From an uncultured Eubacteriales bacterium (GTDB lineage Bacteria > Bacillota > Clostridia > Oscillospirales > UBA644): 52,470 nt of DNA. The notes under the pieces were generated by a model. The model saw only the letters and a list, made by a program, of their open reading frames with translations, did no database searches and was not told where the DNA came from. Both the position numbers and the translations under genes were made by a program. Positions 40,340-49,310 of the stretch are shown one piece after another. Position 1 is the stretch's first letter. Each line of letters opens with the position of its first letter. Location of the stretch: positions 1-52,470 of the forward strand of contig CAKSFN010000016.1 of the NCBI GenBank assembly GCA_934454405.1, given 5' to 3'.

Positions 40340-42367
40340 TTACCGTAAATCGGTTTTCTTGAGGAATAATTCTCCGTTCGAGTTCTTTTCGACGGTGTAT
40401 ACTGTCGTTTTTGTCGTATCGTCCTGCGGGATCGGTTCGCCGTCCACCCAAAGAGGAATATGCCATGTCTCGGTAACGGTAACCTCCGCGGTATCACCGT
40501 TGACGTTGACGGAAGAGATTTCAAACTTCTTGAAATTCGGTTCCGCGTCAAAGCCGGGGAAACCGGGAAGCAGATAATATCCGCTCTTTGTATAGCCGCT
40601 GTTGATATCTCCGCCGAACGCGAAGCTGCCCTTGCCGTAAATAAGATCCGAAACGGCTTGAAGGTCGGATGTCTTTACCGCAAAAAAGGATGTTTTATCG
40701 GAATTTTCTTTAAGCCAGGCGGCTTCTTCCTCCGTCAGAAGCCCGCTTCCTTCGGAGTTCGGATAATCCGAGATGTTCACATGCGGGAAAGACGAAGGAG
40801 AGGCTTCTTCGCGAAAAACGTAATAGAGGTAAAGATATTCCGGAACGGTATACTTTCCGTTTATGTCCTTTTCCGGGAAAAATTTCGCGGTTCCGGGATT
40901 GTTATGCGAATAAAGAGGCATTTTTGCGTTTGCTATTTTGAATTCCGAATTCAGTCTGCTGACAAAATCGGCAGCCTCTTCTTTGGTTATGGGATCGCTT
41001 GTTACGGAAGAGGATTTATTCGCGACAAAATAAAGTATTCTCATCGCGTCAATTATATCAATCTCTCCGTCACCGTTCGTGTCGCAGCGCAGAAGCTGTT
41101 CTTCGGCAAGAAGCGCTTTGTTTGCAACATGATAAAGCACAAGCATCGCGTCCGATATATCCACAACGCCGTCGCCGCTCGCGTCGCCGCAGATGCTTTC
41201 GACGGGCGCTTTGCCGTAGTCGCCGAGCACATAGGTCGGCCAAAAATCGGGCTGCGCGCAGTCCGGCATGATTTCGATGCCGTCATTGCTGAAATCTATC
41301 ATCGTGCAGTTGCCGTAAATATAATACTGAACATCGTTATACGTAGGCATCGTGCCTATCGGGTTTTTATCCCAGTAGGAGAACCAACGGTCAATAAGCA
41401 TCATGCCCATACCGAATTTTGTTCCGACCTTCGGAATAATGAAAGATGAAAGGAAGGTGTCTCCGTCCCTTATCTCCATTCGGGTTGCGGACCACGGAAT
41501 AAACATTTCAAGAGTATAGCCCTTCAGTCCGGCTTCCTGATACGCCTTGATAAAATCTTCCTGATACTGCCTCTTTTCTTCGGCAGTTGCATTGCTCGGC
41601 AGTTTTTCGGGGATGGGGTAGTTCTCGTTGAAATCGTAATCAACGGTCGATTTAACCTTTACGCCGATAGCGTTCATCAGGGAACCGCCCGCGCCGGATT
41701 CACTGCTTATGCCGCCGTCAATTCCCCAGTTAAAATATTCTCTCCACGACGGAACGGGAAGAGCCACATTGCCGTTGCCCGCCGCAAGTCCCGCATAAGA
41801 GGTAAACGCGAATGCGGAAAAACCTACCTGACGCGAAGCCCTGTAATTGAGAGGATCAAGGAATACCCAGAAGCTGTCCGAAAGTTCGAATTCGGGCGTT
41901 GCGTTCGCGTATTCAAAGCTTGACGGGTCGGGCGCGTAAAGATGAGCGTACACGGAAGTGTTGTTTACGCCCCACGCGCGCGTCGTGTCTTTTACTTCCG
42001 CAAAGACGTAAATTCCGCCCTGCGTGTCGTTTTTCACGTGACGGAAGCTTGTGATAATTGCGTCGTCGGGAAGAGCGGAGTACCAAACCGCAGAGATTTT
42101 TGCGCTTGCAGGCTCGAATCTCGGCGTGGGTTCACCCGTTTCGGGGTCTTCATCGTCCGCGCTCTTAAAGCCCGCCGTGTCAAAGTTCAGCGTCTGCTGA
42201 AAGCCCTTGTTGTAAACATCGTCGCGCACGCCGTCAAGCGTCGGAACAACGTCAGCTCTCGGCAAAACGCGTTCGTTCGTTTCTTCCGCTCCCGTCCCCA
42301 CGGCCATGCCCGCAATAAGCGACGCCGTCAGACAAAGAGCAAGAAGAATTGAGATAATCTTTCTCAT
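40340..42367 (-). CDS. Secreted dockerin-containing protein with DOMON/CBM9-like region
   Basis: 675 residues; ATG 7 bases after GAGGTG. Signal peptide 1-27 (ending AVGTGAEE). Residues 35-385 start with VPTLDGVRDDVY and contain SDSFWVFLDP, a layout seen in CBM9/DOMON-type sugar-binding domains. A type I dockerin spans about 393-451: Ca-binding loops DASGDGVVDISD (395-406) and DTNGDGEIDIID (429-440), each followed by AM-x-(V/I)L. The dockerin is internal; about 220 residues of unknown type follow. It should bind a cohesin on a surface or cellulosome-like scaffold; no cohesin lies in the window. It has its own promoter at 42450-42478. Confidence 0.8.
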   Translation of the reverse strand: MRKIISILLALCLTASLIAGMAVGTGAEETNERVLPRADVVPTLDGVRDDVYNKGFQQTLNFDTAGFKSADDEDPETGEPTPRFEPASAKISAVWYSALPDDAIITSFRHVKNDTQGGIYVFAEVKDTTRAWGVNNTSVYAHLYAPDPSSFEYANATPEFELSDSFWVFLDPLNYRASRQVGFSAFAFTSYAGLAAGNGNVALPVPSWREYFNWGIDGGISSESGAGGSLMNAIGVKVKSTVDYDFNENYPIPEKLPSNATAEEKRQYQEDFIKAYQEAGLKGYTLEMFIPWSATRMEIRDGDTFLSSFIIPKVGTKFGMGMMLIDRWFSYWDKNPIGTMPTYNDVQYYIYGNCTMIDFSNDGIEIMPDCAQPDFWPTYVLGDYGKAPVESICGDASGDGVVDISDAMLVLYHVANKALLAEEQLLRCDTNGDGEIDIIDAMRILYFVANKSSSVTSDPITKEEAADFVSRLNSEFKIANAKMPLYSHNNPGTAKFFPEKDINGKYTVPEYLYLYYVFREEASPSSFPHVNISDYPNSEGSGLLTEEEAAWLKENSDKTSFFAVKTSDLQAVSDLIYGKGSFAFGGDINSGYTKSGYYLLPGFPGFDAEPNFKKFEISSVNVNGDTAEVTVTETWHIPLWVDGEPIPQDDTTKTTVYTVEKNSNGELFLKKTDLR

Positions 42368-42449
42368 TTTCTTTCACCTCGTTAAAATCTATGGTGTGAA
42401 TGTTTCGTATCCCTTTCTGAGAAAAAGAGAAGTACGGATTTACATTATC

Positions 42450-42478
42450 ATTCTATCATATTTCCGTTGGCGTGTCAA
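42450..42478 (-). promoter_or_regulatory. Promoter of the dockerin gene
   Basis: Minus strand TTGACA (42478-42473), 17-base spacer, TAGAAT (42455-42450) with TG extension; leader about 75 bases. Confidence 0.85.
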
Positions 42479-42572
42479 CTTTTTTTCAATAGGCTATATT
42501 CCCTAAATTTCAGGGTAAATTTTGTATCTTTTGTCGGAATGGTTCTTTTTTGTAACAATGCATTCGTAAAGA

Positions 42573-42601
42573 TTGACGAAGCTTTCGGTATATGTTAATA
42601 T
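42573..42601 (+). promoter_or_regulatory. Promoter of the YcxB-like gene
   Basis: TTGACG (42573-42578), 17-base spacer, TAATAT (42596-42601), 55 bases before the start. Confidence 0.65.
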
Positions 42602-42655
42602 TAAATGAAAAATTGTCGGGCAGAGATTTCCCGCCCGTATTTTGAGGAGCTTGAT

Positions 42656-43231
42656 ATGAGAGAAGTTTCCGTCAGAACAGAATACACGCAGGAGAATATG
42701 CTGAAATTTTTTAAGTTCAATCTTTTCTCCCGAAACAAGGCTGTTGTAATTGGTTTTATCGTTCTTTACGCCGCGCTGTTCGTCTTCAACATTTATAATG
42801 TCGTCGCAAAGCTGACAAGCGGGATAAAGCTCGGAATGAACGATTATATCGCGATAGTCATCGTGGTCTTTTGTTCCTATTGGATATATTCCCGCTTTTT
42901 CATAATGCCGAAAAAACTTGCCCGGAAAAACGATACGGGAAAAACGCTTGTTTCCGAGGTGACCGTGTCGGATTCGGGGCTTTTGATCAACATTTCGGAC
43001 GCCGACGGCTCGGACAGTCAGACGCTTTCTTATTCCGATATATTCAAGGTATATGAGACCGAAGGCTTTTTTTATGTTTTCAGAACGAAGGCATACGCGT
43101 ATATTCTTGACAAAAACGGCTGCGATCGGGGAAGCTCCGAGGGTCTTCGGGCTCTGTTTTCTGCTCATTGCACAAAAAAACAGTATAAAAACGGGACGTT
43201 TACCGCTTCCGCACAAACTGAGGAGAAATAA
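42656..43231 (+). CDS. YcxB family membrane protein
   Basis: 191 residues from ATG at 42656 after GAGGAGC. The N-terminal YTQENMLKFFKFNLFSRNK, two adjacent membrane helices (VIGFIVLYAALFVFNIY and IAIVIVVFCSYWIY), then a cytoplasmic beta-rich part with SDSGLLINISDADG and YSDIFKVYETEGFFYVF match YcxB-like proteins of Firmicutes. The function is unknown. It ends 2 bases before the GH3 gene. Confidence 0.8.
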   Translation: MREVSVRTEYTQENMLKFFKFNLFSRNKAVVIGFIVLYAALFVFNIYNVVAKLTSGIKLGMNDYIAIVIVVFCSYWIYSRFFIMPKKLARKNDTGKTLVSEVTVSDSGLLINISDADGSDSQTLSYSDIFKVYETEGFFYVFRTKAYAYILDKNGCDRGSSEGLRALFSAHCTKKQYKNGTFTASAQTEEK

Positions 43232-43233
43232 AA

Positions 43234-44895
43234 ATGGATAAGAGATTTGAGGGCAAAACGCCCGAACAGATTCTTGAAATGCTGACGCTTGAACAGAAAT
43301 GCGGACAGCTTGTCTCGACAGGCATCGGCTGCTGGGAAGAGTGTGAGACCGCCATGGAACATCATGTCGGCAACCTATCCGTCATTTACGGGCATGATGC
43401 GGAGGCTCTTGCGCGCTTTAAAGCCGATATGGAAAGACTTCAACGCGAAGCGGATATTCCGTTCTTCATCGGCGTTGATATGGAAACGGGCGTGGGTCAG
43501 ACCGTTCACGACCGCTCCATAGCCACCGAGTTTGCGGAACAGATGGCGATAGGCGCGATAGCGGATCTCAAAGACGCCGAACGTCTTGCGTACGAAGAAG
43601 GAAGAGTTGTTTCGCAGCAGGCTTCCTACCTCGGCTGGAACATATGTTTCGGTCCGGTTGTTGATGTTAACATAAACCCCGAAAACCCGATAACAAATAT
43701 CCGCGCTTTCGGAGAAGACCCCGATATAGTGGCAACTCTTGCCGCGGCATATATAAAAGGCCTTCAATCGGACGGCAGACTTATCGGCACCGCAAAGCAT
43801 TTTCCCGGAGCCGGAATGCAGTTCTCCGACTCACATTTTGCGCTTGAAAAAACAAGAACGACAAAAGAGGAAATGGAAAATATCCATTTGAAGCCGTTCA
43901 AAAAGGCGATAGAAGCGGGCGTGGGCGGATTTATGTGCAATCACGCTATTTACGATATGTACGACGCGGAAAACGTCGCGACGCTTTCAAAAGCGGTGAT
44001 GACGGACCTCCTTCGCGGTGAGCTCGGCTTTGAGGGCGTTATGTATACCGACGCCATGGGTATGGCTGGTATGACCGAATCCGAAAAGAACTGCGGCAAT
44101 CCGCACATGGGCACTATCCGCGCCATTACGGCGGGCTGTGACGTTATCCTCGGTCCCAACGACGCATGGAATGCTCCCGCAGGACTTGCGCAGGCCGTCC
44201 GCGACGGTATTCTGGACGAAGAGATAGTGAACAGGGCGTGCCTTCGCGTTCTGAAACAGAAATACGCGCTCGGACTGTTCTCGCCGGAAAAACGCGCAGA
44301 CGTTCCCAAGCGCGACGGCTGGGCTGTCGCCCGTGAGATCGCGAAAAAATCCGTTACGCTCATCCGTGACAGAAAAAATGCCATTCCCACTGATTTCGAG
44401 GGCAAAAAGGTTATGGTAATGGAGCCTACACACCCCGCAAACAGACTCAGCTTCGGACTGTATTCCAATATGACGCTTATCAAGGAAACGCTTGCGAAAT
44501 ATGTTCCGCAGGCGCAGCTTGCGCTGTTTGCGCCCGATGTGACCGATGAGCAGATAGCGGAACTCGCAAAACAGGCAAAAGCCGCGGATATAGTTGTTTT
44601 CGGTACATCTTTCCGCTCCCGTTCGGGACAGGTCGGACTTATGACCGAACGCCAGCTTGAAGCGCTGAAAGCCGTTCATTCCGCAAACCCGAATATGATC
44701 GCGGTCGTTTCCAACCCCTATGTTGCGTCGCAGCTGCCGTTTGTGGATGAAATAGTTTGTTGTTACTCAACGTCTTCCGTTGCGGTGGAGGCGGCTGTCG
44801 ATGTAATAATAGGCAAAGAAAAGGCTCTCGGCGTTCTTCGTGAGACCATTCCCGAAGAGATGCACAACGAGGTCGAGATAGTTTTCCACGGATAA
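43234..44895 (+). CDS. Glycoside hydrolase family 3 protein (beta-N-acetylhexosaminidase type)
   Basis: 553 residues with no signal peptide. Residues 1-350 form the barrel: FIGVDMETG, NICFGPVVDVN, KHFPGAGMQFSDSHFALE (the KHFPGxG...SH motif of NagZ-like enzymes) and the nucleophile in GVMYTDAMGM. The second half is the alpha/beta sandwich domain (DIVVFGTSFRSRSGQ, MIAVVSNPYV). It would remove terminal sugars, perhaps GlcNAc, in the cytoplasm. Coupled with the YcxB-like gene; no functional link is known. Confidence 0.88.
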   Translation: MDKRFEGKTPEQILEMLTLEQKCGQLVSTGIGCWEECETAMEHHVGNLSVIYGHDAEALARFKADMERLQREADIPFFIGVDMETGVGQTVHDRSIATEFAEQMAIGAIADLKDAERLAYEEGRVVSQQASYLGWNICFGPVVDVNINPENPITNIRAFGEDPDIVATLAAAYIKGLQSDGRLIGTAKHFPGAGMQFSDSHFALEKTRTTKEEMENIHLKPFKKAIEAGVGGFMCNHAIYDMYDAENVATLSKAVMTDLLRGELGFEGVMYTDAMGMAGMTESEKNCGNPHMGTIRAITAGCDVILGPNDAWNAPAGLAQAVRDGILDEEIVNRACLRVLKQKYALGLFSPEKRADVPKRDGWAVAREIAKKSVTLIRDRKNAIPTDFEGKKVMVMEPTHPANRLSFGLYSNMTLIKETLAKYVPQAQLALFAPDVTDEQIAELAKQAKAADIVVFGTSFRSRSGQVGLMTERQLEALKAVHSANPNMIAVVSNPYVASQLPFVDEIVCCYSTSSVAVEAAVDVIIGKEKALGVLRETIPEEMHNEVEIVFHG

Positions 44896-44910
44896 TTTAC
44901 AAACGGCCTA

Positions 44911-44939
44911 TTGACAAATCGCGATTTTAGTGATAGAAT
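44911..44939 (+). promoter_or_regulatory. Promoter of the dap operon
   Basis: TTGACA (44911-44916), 17-base spacer, TAGAAT (44934-44939) with TG extension. Transcription would begin near 44946, just before the riboswitch. Confidence 0.88.
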
Positions 44940-44952
44940 ACTCATATACAAT

Positions 44953-45111
44953 GATAGAGGCGCATTTGGCAAACAGTAACCGTTTTCGAAAAGGCTCTCG
45001 CAGGGCTGAGGCGGCGAAAGGTGCGAATGCCGAGGACGGTTGCGGCGAAAGACCGATCCGGCAGTGTGAAATAAGATTTGCATTGCTGTCGCAGTTTTGC
45101 GGAGAGCTATC
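44953..45111 (+). ncRNA. Lysine riboswitch (L box) aptamer
   Basis: The sequence begins GATAGAGGCGC and ends GGAGAGCTATC, forming P1 (GATAG/CTATC). Between are the conserved AGTA near 44975, GGCTGAGGCGGCGAAAGG (matching the L-box GGCTGA...GCCGAA core), a GC-rich GCCGAGGACGGTTGCGGC part, and the GGCAGTG...CATTGCTGTC stem. It precedes DAP/lysine genes, and an intrinsic terminator follows at 45170-45206, so lysine should reduce transcription of the operon by attenuation. Confidence 0.9.
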
Positions 45112-45169
45112 TGTTTGATAACCTGTTTCCTTTGACCTTTAACAAGTCATCGGTTATTCGGATTTTTTC

Positions 45170-45206
45170 GGGCAGCGGCTTTCGGGCTTCTGCCCTTTGT
45201 TTTTTC
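45170..45206 (+). terminator. Riboswitch-controlled terminator
   Basis: GGGCAG (45170-45175) pairs with CTGCCC (45190-45195), then TTTGTTTTTT. GATAACC and GGTTAT segments between aptamer and terminator may form an alternative stem. Confidence 0.7.
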
Positions 45207-45254
45207 CGCCCGTCCCGAACGTTGAAAAATAACCGTTATACGGAGGATATTGTT

Positions 45255-46142
45255 ATGAAAAAAACTGTATTTACCGGCGCGGCGACCGCTGTTGTAACGC
45301 CGCTTAACGAAAACGGAGTTGACTACGCGGCGTTTGAAAAACTTATCGAATGGCAGATTTCCGAGGGGATAGACGCCATCGTGGTCGCGGGCACGACGGG
45401 TGAGGGCTCAACGCTTACGGACGAGGAACACAGACAGGTTTTGAAATTCGCGGTAGACAAAATCGCGGGCAGAGTTCCCGTTATCGCGGGTACAGGCTCG
45501 AACGACACGGCTTACGCTCTTGATTTGACAAGGTATGCCTGCTCGATAGGCTCCGACGCAGTGCTTGTCGTTTCTCCTTATTACAACAAGGCCACGCAGA
45601 ACGGACTTATCAAAACCTTCACGGCGATTGCCGATGCTTCGACAAGCCCCGTTATTCTTTATAACGTGCCTTCCCGCACCGGCTGCAATATTCTGCCGAA
45701 GACCTGCGCGGCTCTTGCCGAGCACCCGAACATCGTCGCGATAAAAGAGGCGAGCGGCAACATTTCGCAGATAGCGGAAACCGCGGCTCTCGTAAAAGGG
45801 AAAATGGATATTTATTCCGGTAATGACGATCAGATAGTCCCGATACTTTCACTCGGCGGCAAAGGAGTTATTTCCGTTCTTTCCAATGTTTTCCCCCGCG
45901 AAACGTCGGAGATGTGCAAAGCGTTTTTCCGCGGCGAAGCCGAAAAAAGCCGCGATATGCAGCTTGATATGCTTGACCTGATAAACGCGCTGTTCTGCGA
46001 AGTCAATCCGATACCCGTCAAGGCGGCGATGGCGGCGATGGGCTACGGCGAAAACTTTTTAAGACTTCCTCTTACGCCGATGGAGCCCGAACACGAGGCA
46101 AATCTTCTCGCAATAATGCGCAAACACGGTTTGAATGTGTAA
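45255..46142 (+). CDS. dapA: 4-Hydroxy-tetrahydrodipicolinate synthase
   Basis: 295 residues from ATG at 45255 after CGGAGG. It condenses pyruvate with aspartate semialdehyde, the first step of the DAP/lysine branch. Motifs: GTTGEGSTLTDEE, VSPYYNKATQNG, NVPSRTGCNI and the Schiff-base lysine in AIKEASGN. First gene of the lysine-riboswitch operon. The 110 bases upstream that extend the frame lie in the riboswitch platform and are not coding. Confidence 0.96.
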   Translation: MKKTVFTGAATAVVTPLNENGVDYAAFEKLIEWQISEGIDAIVVAGTTGEGSTLTDEEHRQVLKFAVDKIAGRVPVIAGTGSNDTAYALDLTRYACSIGSDAVLVVSPYYNKATQNGLIKTFTAIADASTSPVILYNVPSRTGCNILPKTCAALAEHPNIVAIKEASGNISQIAETAALVKGKMDIYSGNDDQIVPILSLGGKGVISVLSNVFPRETSEMCKAFFRGEAEKSRDMQLDMLDLINALFCEVNPIPVKAAMAAMGYGENFLRLPLTPMEPEHEANLLAIMRKHGLNV

Positions 46143-46170
46143 AAGCAACAGAAACGGAGCATAAAAGGAT

Positions 46171-46920
46171 ATGAAAATACTATTGAACGGTATCTGCGGA
46201 AGAATGGGCAAGGAAGTTGAAAAGCTTGCGCAGACAGGCTACCGCGGCGCGGAGCTTGTCGGCGGCGTTGACCCGAACGGCGAAACGGCAAGTGTCCCCG
46301 TTTTTGCGGATTTTGACAGCGTAACCGTTGATTTTGACTGCATCGTGGACTTCTCTTTCCACGCGTCCGCGCCGTCACTCTGCGAATATGCGAAAAAGGT
46401 CGGCAAGCCCGTTATTATTGCAACGACGGGGCACACCGACGAAGAAAAGAGAATTATAGAAGAAACCGCAAAGACCGTTCCCGTATTTTGGTCGGCGAAT
46501 ATGTCTCTCGGCATCGCGCTGCTTGCGGAACTTGCAAAAACCGCGGCAAAAACGTTCCCCGAAGCGGATATAGAAATAATCGAAAAGCACCATAACAGAA
46601 AAATCGACGCTCCGAGCGGCACGGCGCTTTTGCTTGCGAATGCGATAAAAAAGGTTCGCGAAAAGGCGTTTTTCGTTCTCGGCAGAAACGGACAGGGCAA
46701 GCGACAGACGGACGAGATAGGCATACACGCCGTTCGTATGGGAAACATTGTCGGCGAGCACGAAGTGATAATCGGAACGGACACGCAGACGATAACTCTC
46801 AAACACGAAGCGGCGAGCCGTTCGCTGTTCGCCGAGGGTGCGCTTGCCGCCGCGGAGTTTATGACGGGACGCGGGGCGGGAATGTACGATATGAACGACC
46901 TCGTCTCCCTTAACGTTTGA
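46171..46920 (+). CDS. dapB: 4-Hydroxy-tetrahydrodipicolinate reductase
   Basis: 249 residues. It reduces the DapA product to tetrahydrodipicolinate. Motifs: NGICGRMGKEV (nucleotide binding), IATTGHTDEE and the substrate loop EKHHNRKIDAPSGTA with the catalytic His and Lys. 28 bases after dapA, in the same operon. Confidence 0.95.
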   Translation: MKILLNGICGRMGKEVEKLAQTGYRGAELVGGVDPNGETASVPVFADFDSVTVDFDCIVDFSFHASAPSLCEYAKKVGKPVIIATTGHTDEEKRIIEETAKTVPVFWSANMSLGIALLAELAKTAAKTFPEADIEIIEKHHNRKIDAPSGTALLLANAIKKVREKAFFVLGRNGQGKRQTDEIGIHAVRMGNIVGEHEVIIGTDTQTITLKHEAASRSLFAEGALAAAEFMTGRGAGMYDMNDLVSLNV

Positions 46921-46937
46921 TTTCGGAGTGATATATT

Positions 46938-47921
46938 ATGTTGAGAATAGGTATTTACGGCTACGGTAACCTCGGCAGAGGCGTTGAAGCGGCGATCGCT
47001 CTTAATAACGACGCCGAACTTGTCGGAGTTTTTACGAGAAGAGACCCGTCGGCGGTCAAAATAAGAACGGCGGGCGTTGAGGTTTATCATACAGATGAAC
47101 TCGAAAATTTCAAAGATAAAATCGATGTGCTTATAATCTGCGGCGGCAGCGCCACGGATCTGCCCGAAATGACCCCTGCGCTTGCAAGGGATTTCAATGT
47201 TGTGGACAGCTTCGACACCCACGCAAAGATTCCCGAACACTTCGACCGCGTTGACGAAGCGGCGAAGGCAGGCGACAAAACCGCCCTTATCTCCTGCGGC
47301 TGGGATCCCGGGCTTTTCTCCCTTGCAAGACTTTATATGAACGCGGTTCTTCCCGTCGGACAGGATTATACTTTCTGGGGCAGAGGCGTCAGTCAGGGGC
47401 ATTCCGATGCGATTCGCCGCATAAAGGGCGTCAAAGACGCAAGACAGTATACCGTTCCCGTTGCGTCCGCAGTCGAATCGGTCAGAAACGGCGAAGCTCC
47501 CGTTCTGACCACAAGAGAAAAGCATACCAGAGAATGTTATGTCGTTGCCGAAGAGGGTGCCGACCTTGCGTATATAGAAAACGAAATCAAAACCATGCCG
47601 AACTATTTCTCGGATTATGATACCGCGGTTCATTTTATTTCCGCCGAAGAAATGGCAAGAGACCATGCGGCGCTGCCTCACGGCGGCAGCGTTATCCGCT
47701 CCGGCAAAACCGGTTTTGACAAAGAAAATACCCACGTTTGCGAGTTTTCTCTCAAGCTTGATTCCAACCCCGAGTTTACGGGCAGCGTGCTTGTCGCTTA
47801 TGCTCGCGCGATTAAAAAAATGTACGACAGAGGCTGCCGCGGCTGCAAAACCGTTTTCGACGTCGCTCCCGCCGACCTCTCCGCGCTTTCTCCCGCCTGC
47901 CTGCGAAAAACGATGCTTTAA
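46938..47921 (+). CDS. ddh: meso-Diaminopimelate dehydrogenase
   Basis: 327 residues, standard length. It makes meso-DAP in one step from tetrahydrodipicolinate, ammonia and NADPH, bypassing the acylated routes. Motifs: GIYGYGNLGRGVEAAI (NADPH), SCGWDPGLFSLAR, FWGRGVSQGHSDAIR and the C-terminal DVAPADLS. No dapD/E/F-type genes lie in the window, consistent with this short route. Confidence 0.95.
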   Translation: MLRIGIYGYGNLGRGVEAAIALNNDAELVGVFTRRDPSAVKIRTAGVEVYHTDELENFKDKIDVLIICGGSATDLPEMTPALARDFNVVDSFDTHAKIPEHFDRVDEAAKAGDKTALISCGWDPGLFSLARLYMNAVLPVGQDYTFWGRGVSQGHSDAIRRIKGVKDARQYTVPVASAVESVRNGEAPVLTTREKHTRECYVVAEEGADLAYIENEIKTMPNYFSDYDTAVHFISAEEMARDHAALPHGGSVIRSGKTGFDKENTHVCEFSLKLDSNPEFTGSVLVAYARAIKKMYDRGCRGCKTVFDVAPADLSALSPACLRKTML

Positions 47922-47937
47922 GGAAGGAAAAAATGAT

Positions 47938-49233
47938 ATGCTTTGCAAAAACATCGGCGTTGAAAACGGAATTCTGACCTTTGCGGGCGTTCCGACCCCC
48001 GAACTCATCTCCGAATTCGGTTCGCCTCTTTATGTTATGGACGAACAACGTATAAGAGAAAACTGTCGCACCTATGCCGACGCGATGAAAAAATATTTCG
48101 GCGGCGATTCCTGCGCGCTTTACGCAAGCAAGGCGGCGTCCTTCAAAAGAATGTATCACATCGTCGCGGAAGAAGGCCTCGGCGCGGACGTCGTTTCGCG
48201 CGGAGAGATCTACACGGCGATGAAAGCCGGCTTTCCGCTTGAAAAAGCATATTTTCACTCAAACAACAAAACCGACGCGGACATAGATTTCGCCATATCC
48301 AACGGCGTGGGCTACTTTGTTGTTGACAATGTTGAAGAACTTGACGCGATAGACCGCATCGCCGAAGAAAAAGGCGTTGTTCAGTCCGTTTTGCTCCGTC
48401 TGACCCCCGGCATAGACCCTCACACCTATGAAGCGGTTGCCACGGGCAAAGTCGATTCCAAATTCGGTTCAAGCATCGAAACGGGACAAGCCGAAGAGAT
48501 CTCCGTTCACGCGCTTTCTCTCAAAAACATCGCGCTCAAAGGCTTTCACTGCCACGTCGGCTCGCAGGTTTTCGATTCTCAGGTATTTCTCGACGCTTCC
48601 GTTATCATGCTCGGCTTTATTATGAAAATGAAGCGTGACCACGGCTATGTGACCGAAATTCTCGACCTCGGCGGCGGCTACGGCGTTCGTTATACCGAAA
48701 ACGACCCCGTTATAGACATCGCCGACAATATCAGACAGGTTGCGGAGTCTCTTAAAGCGACCGCAGCCGGTCTCGGCATTGATCTGCCGTCCATACGTCT
48801 TGAACCCGGCAGAAGCATCGTCGCTGACGCGGGAATGACGCTTTACACCGTCGGAACCGTCAAGCGTATTCCCGGTTACAAAAACTATGTTTCAGTTGAC
48901 GGCGGTATGACCGATAACCCTCGTTTCGCGCTTTACCGCTCCCCGTATACCGTGTTCATCGCAAACAAAATGAACGAAAAATGCGATATGGAGTGCTCCA
49001 TCGTCGGCAGATGCTGCGAAAGCGGCGACATAATTCAAGAGCACGTTATGGTTCCGTCCTCCGTTTGCCGCGGCGATATATGCGCGGTTGCCACCACGGG
49101 CGCGTATAACTATTCCATGGCGTCCAACTATAACCGCATAGGCAGACTTCCCGTCGCCATGATAGACAACGGAAAGACCTACCTCGCCGTCCTCCGCGAA
49201 AGCCTCGAAGACCTCGTCGCAAACGATATGTAA
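47938..49233 (+). CDS. lysA: Diaminopimelate decarboxylase
   Basis: 431 residues from ATG at 47938 after AAGGAAGG; the frame is open leftward into ddh but only by chance. It converts meso-DAP to lysine with PLP. PLP lysine is in LYASKAASF (usually YAxKAN, a small deviation), with CHVGSQ, GGGYGVRY, EPGRSIVADAG and the partner-site CCESGD. Last gene of the lysine-regulated operon, followed by a terminator. Confidence 0.95.
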   Translation: MLCKNIGVENGILTFAGVPTPELISEFGSPLYVMDEQRIRENCRTYADAMKKYFGGDSCALYASKAASFKRMYHIVAEEGLGADVVSRGEIYTAMKAGFPLEKAYFHSNNKTDADIDFAISNGVGYFVVDNVEELDAIDRIAEEKGVVQSVLLRLTPGIDPHTYEAVATGKVDSKFGSSIETGQAEEISVHALSLKNIALKGFHCHVGSQVFDSQVFLDASVIMLGFIMKMKRDHGYVTEILDLGGGYGVRYTENDPVIDIADNIRQVAESLKATAAGLGIDLPSIRLEPGRSIVADAGMTLYTVGTVKRIPGYKNYVSVDGGMTDNPRFALYRSPYTVFIANKMNEKCDMECSIVGRCCESGDIIQEHVMVPSSVCRGDICAVATTGAYNYSMASNYNRIGRLPVAMIDNGKTYLAVLRESLEDLVANDM

Positions 49234-49258
49234 CACCGAATATCATAAGTTGAATTTT

Positions 49259-49290
49259 ATTCCCTCTGATTTTCGTCAGGGGGAATATTT
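49259..49290 (+). terminator. Intrinsic terminator of the dap operon
   Basis: ATTCCCTCTGA (49259-49269) pairs with TCAGGGGGAAT (49276-49286) with one G-U pair, then ATTTTTG. Confidence 0.8.
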
Positions 49291-49310
49291 TTGTTCAGAG
49301 GAGAAGAAAG

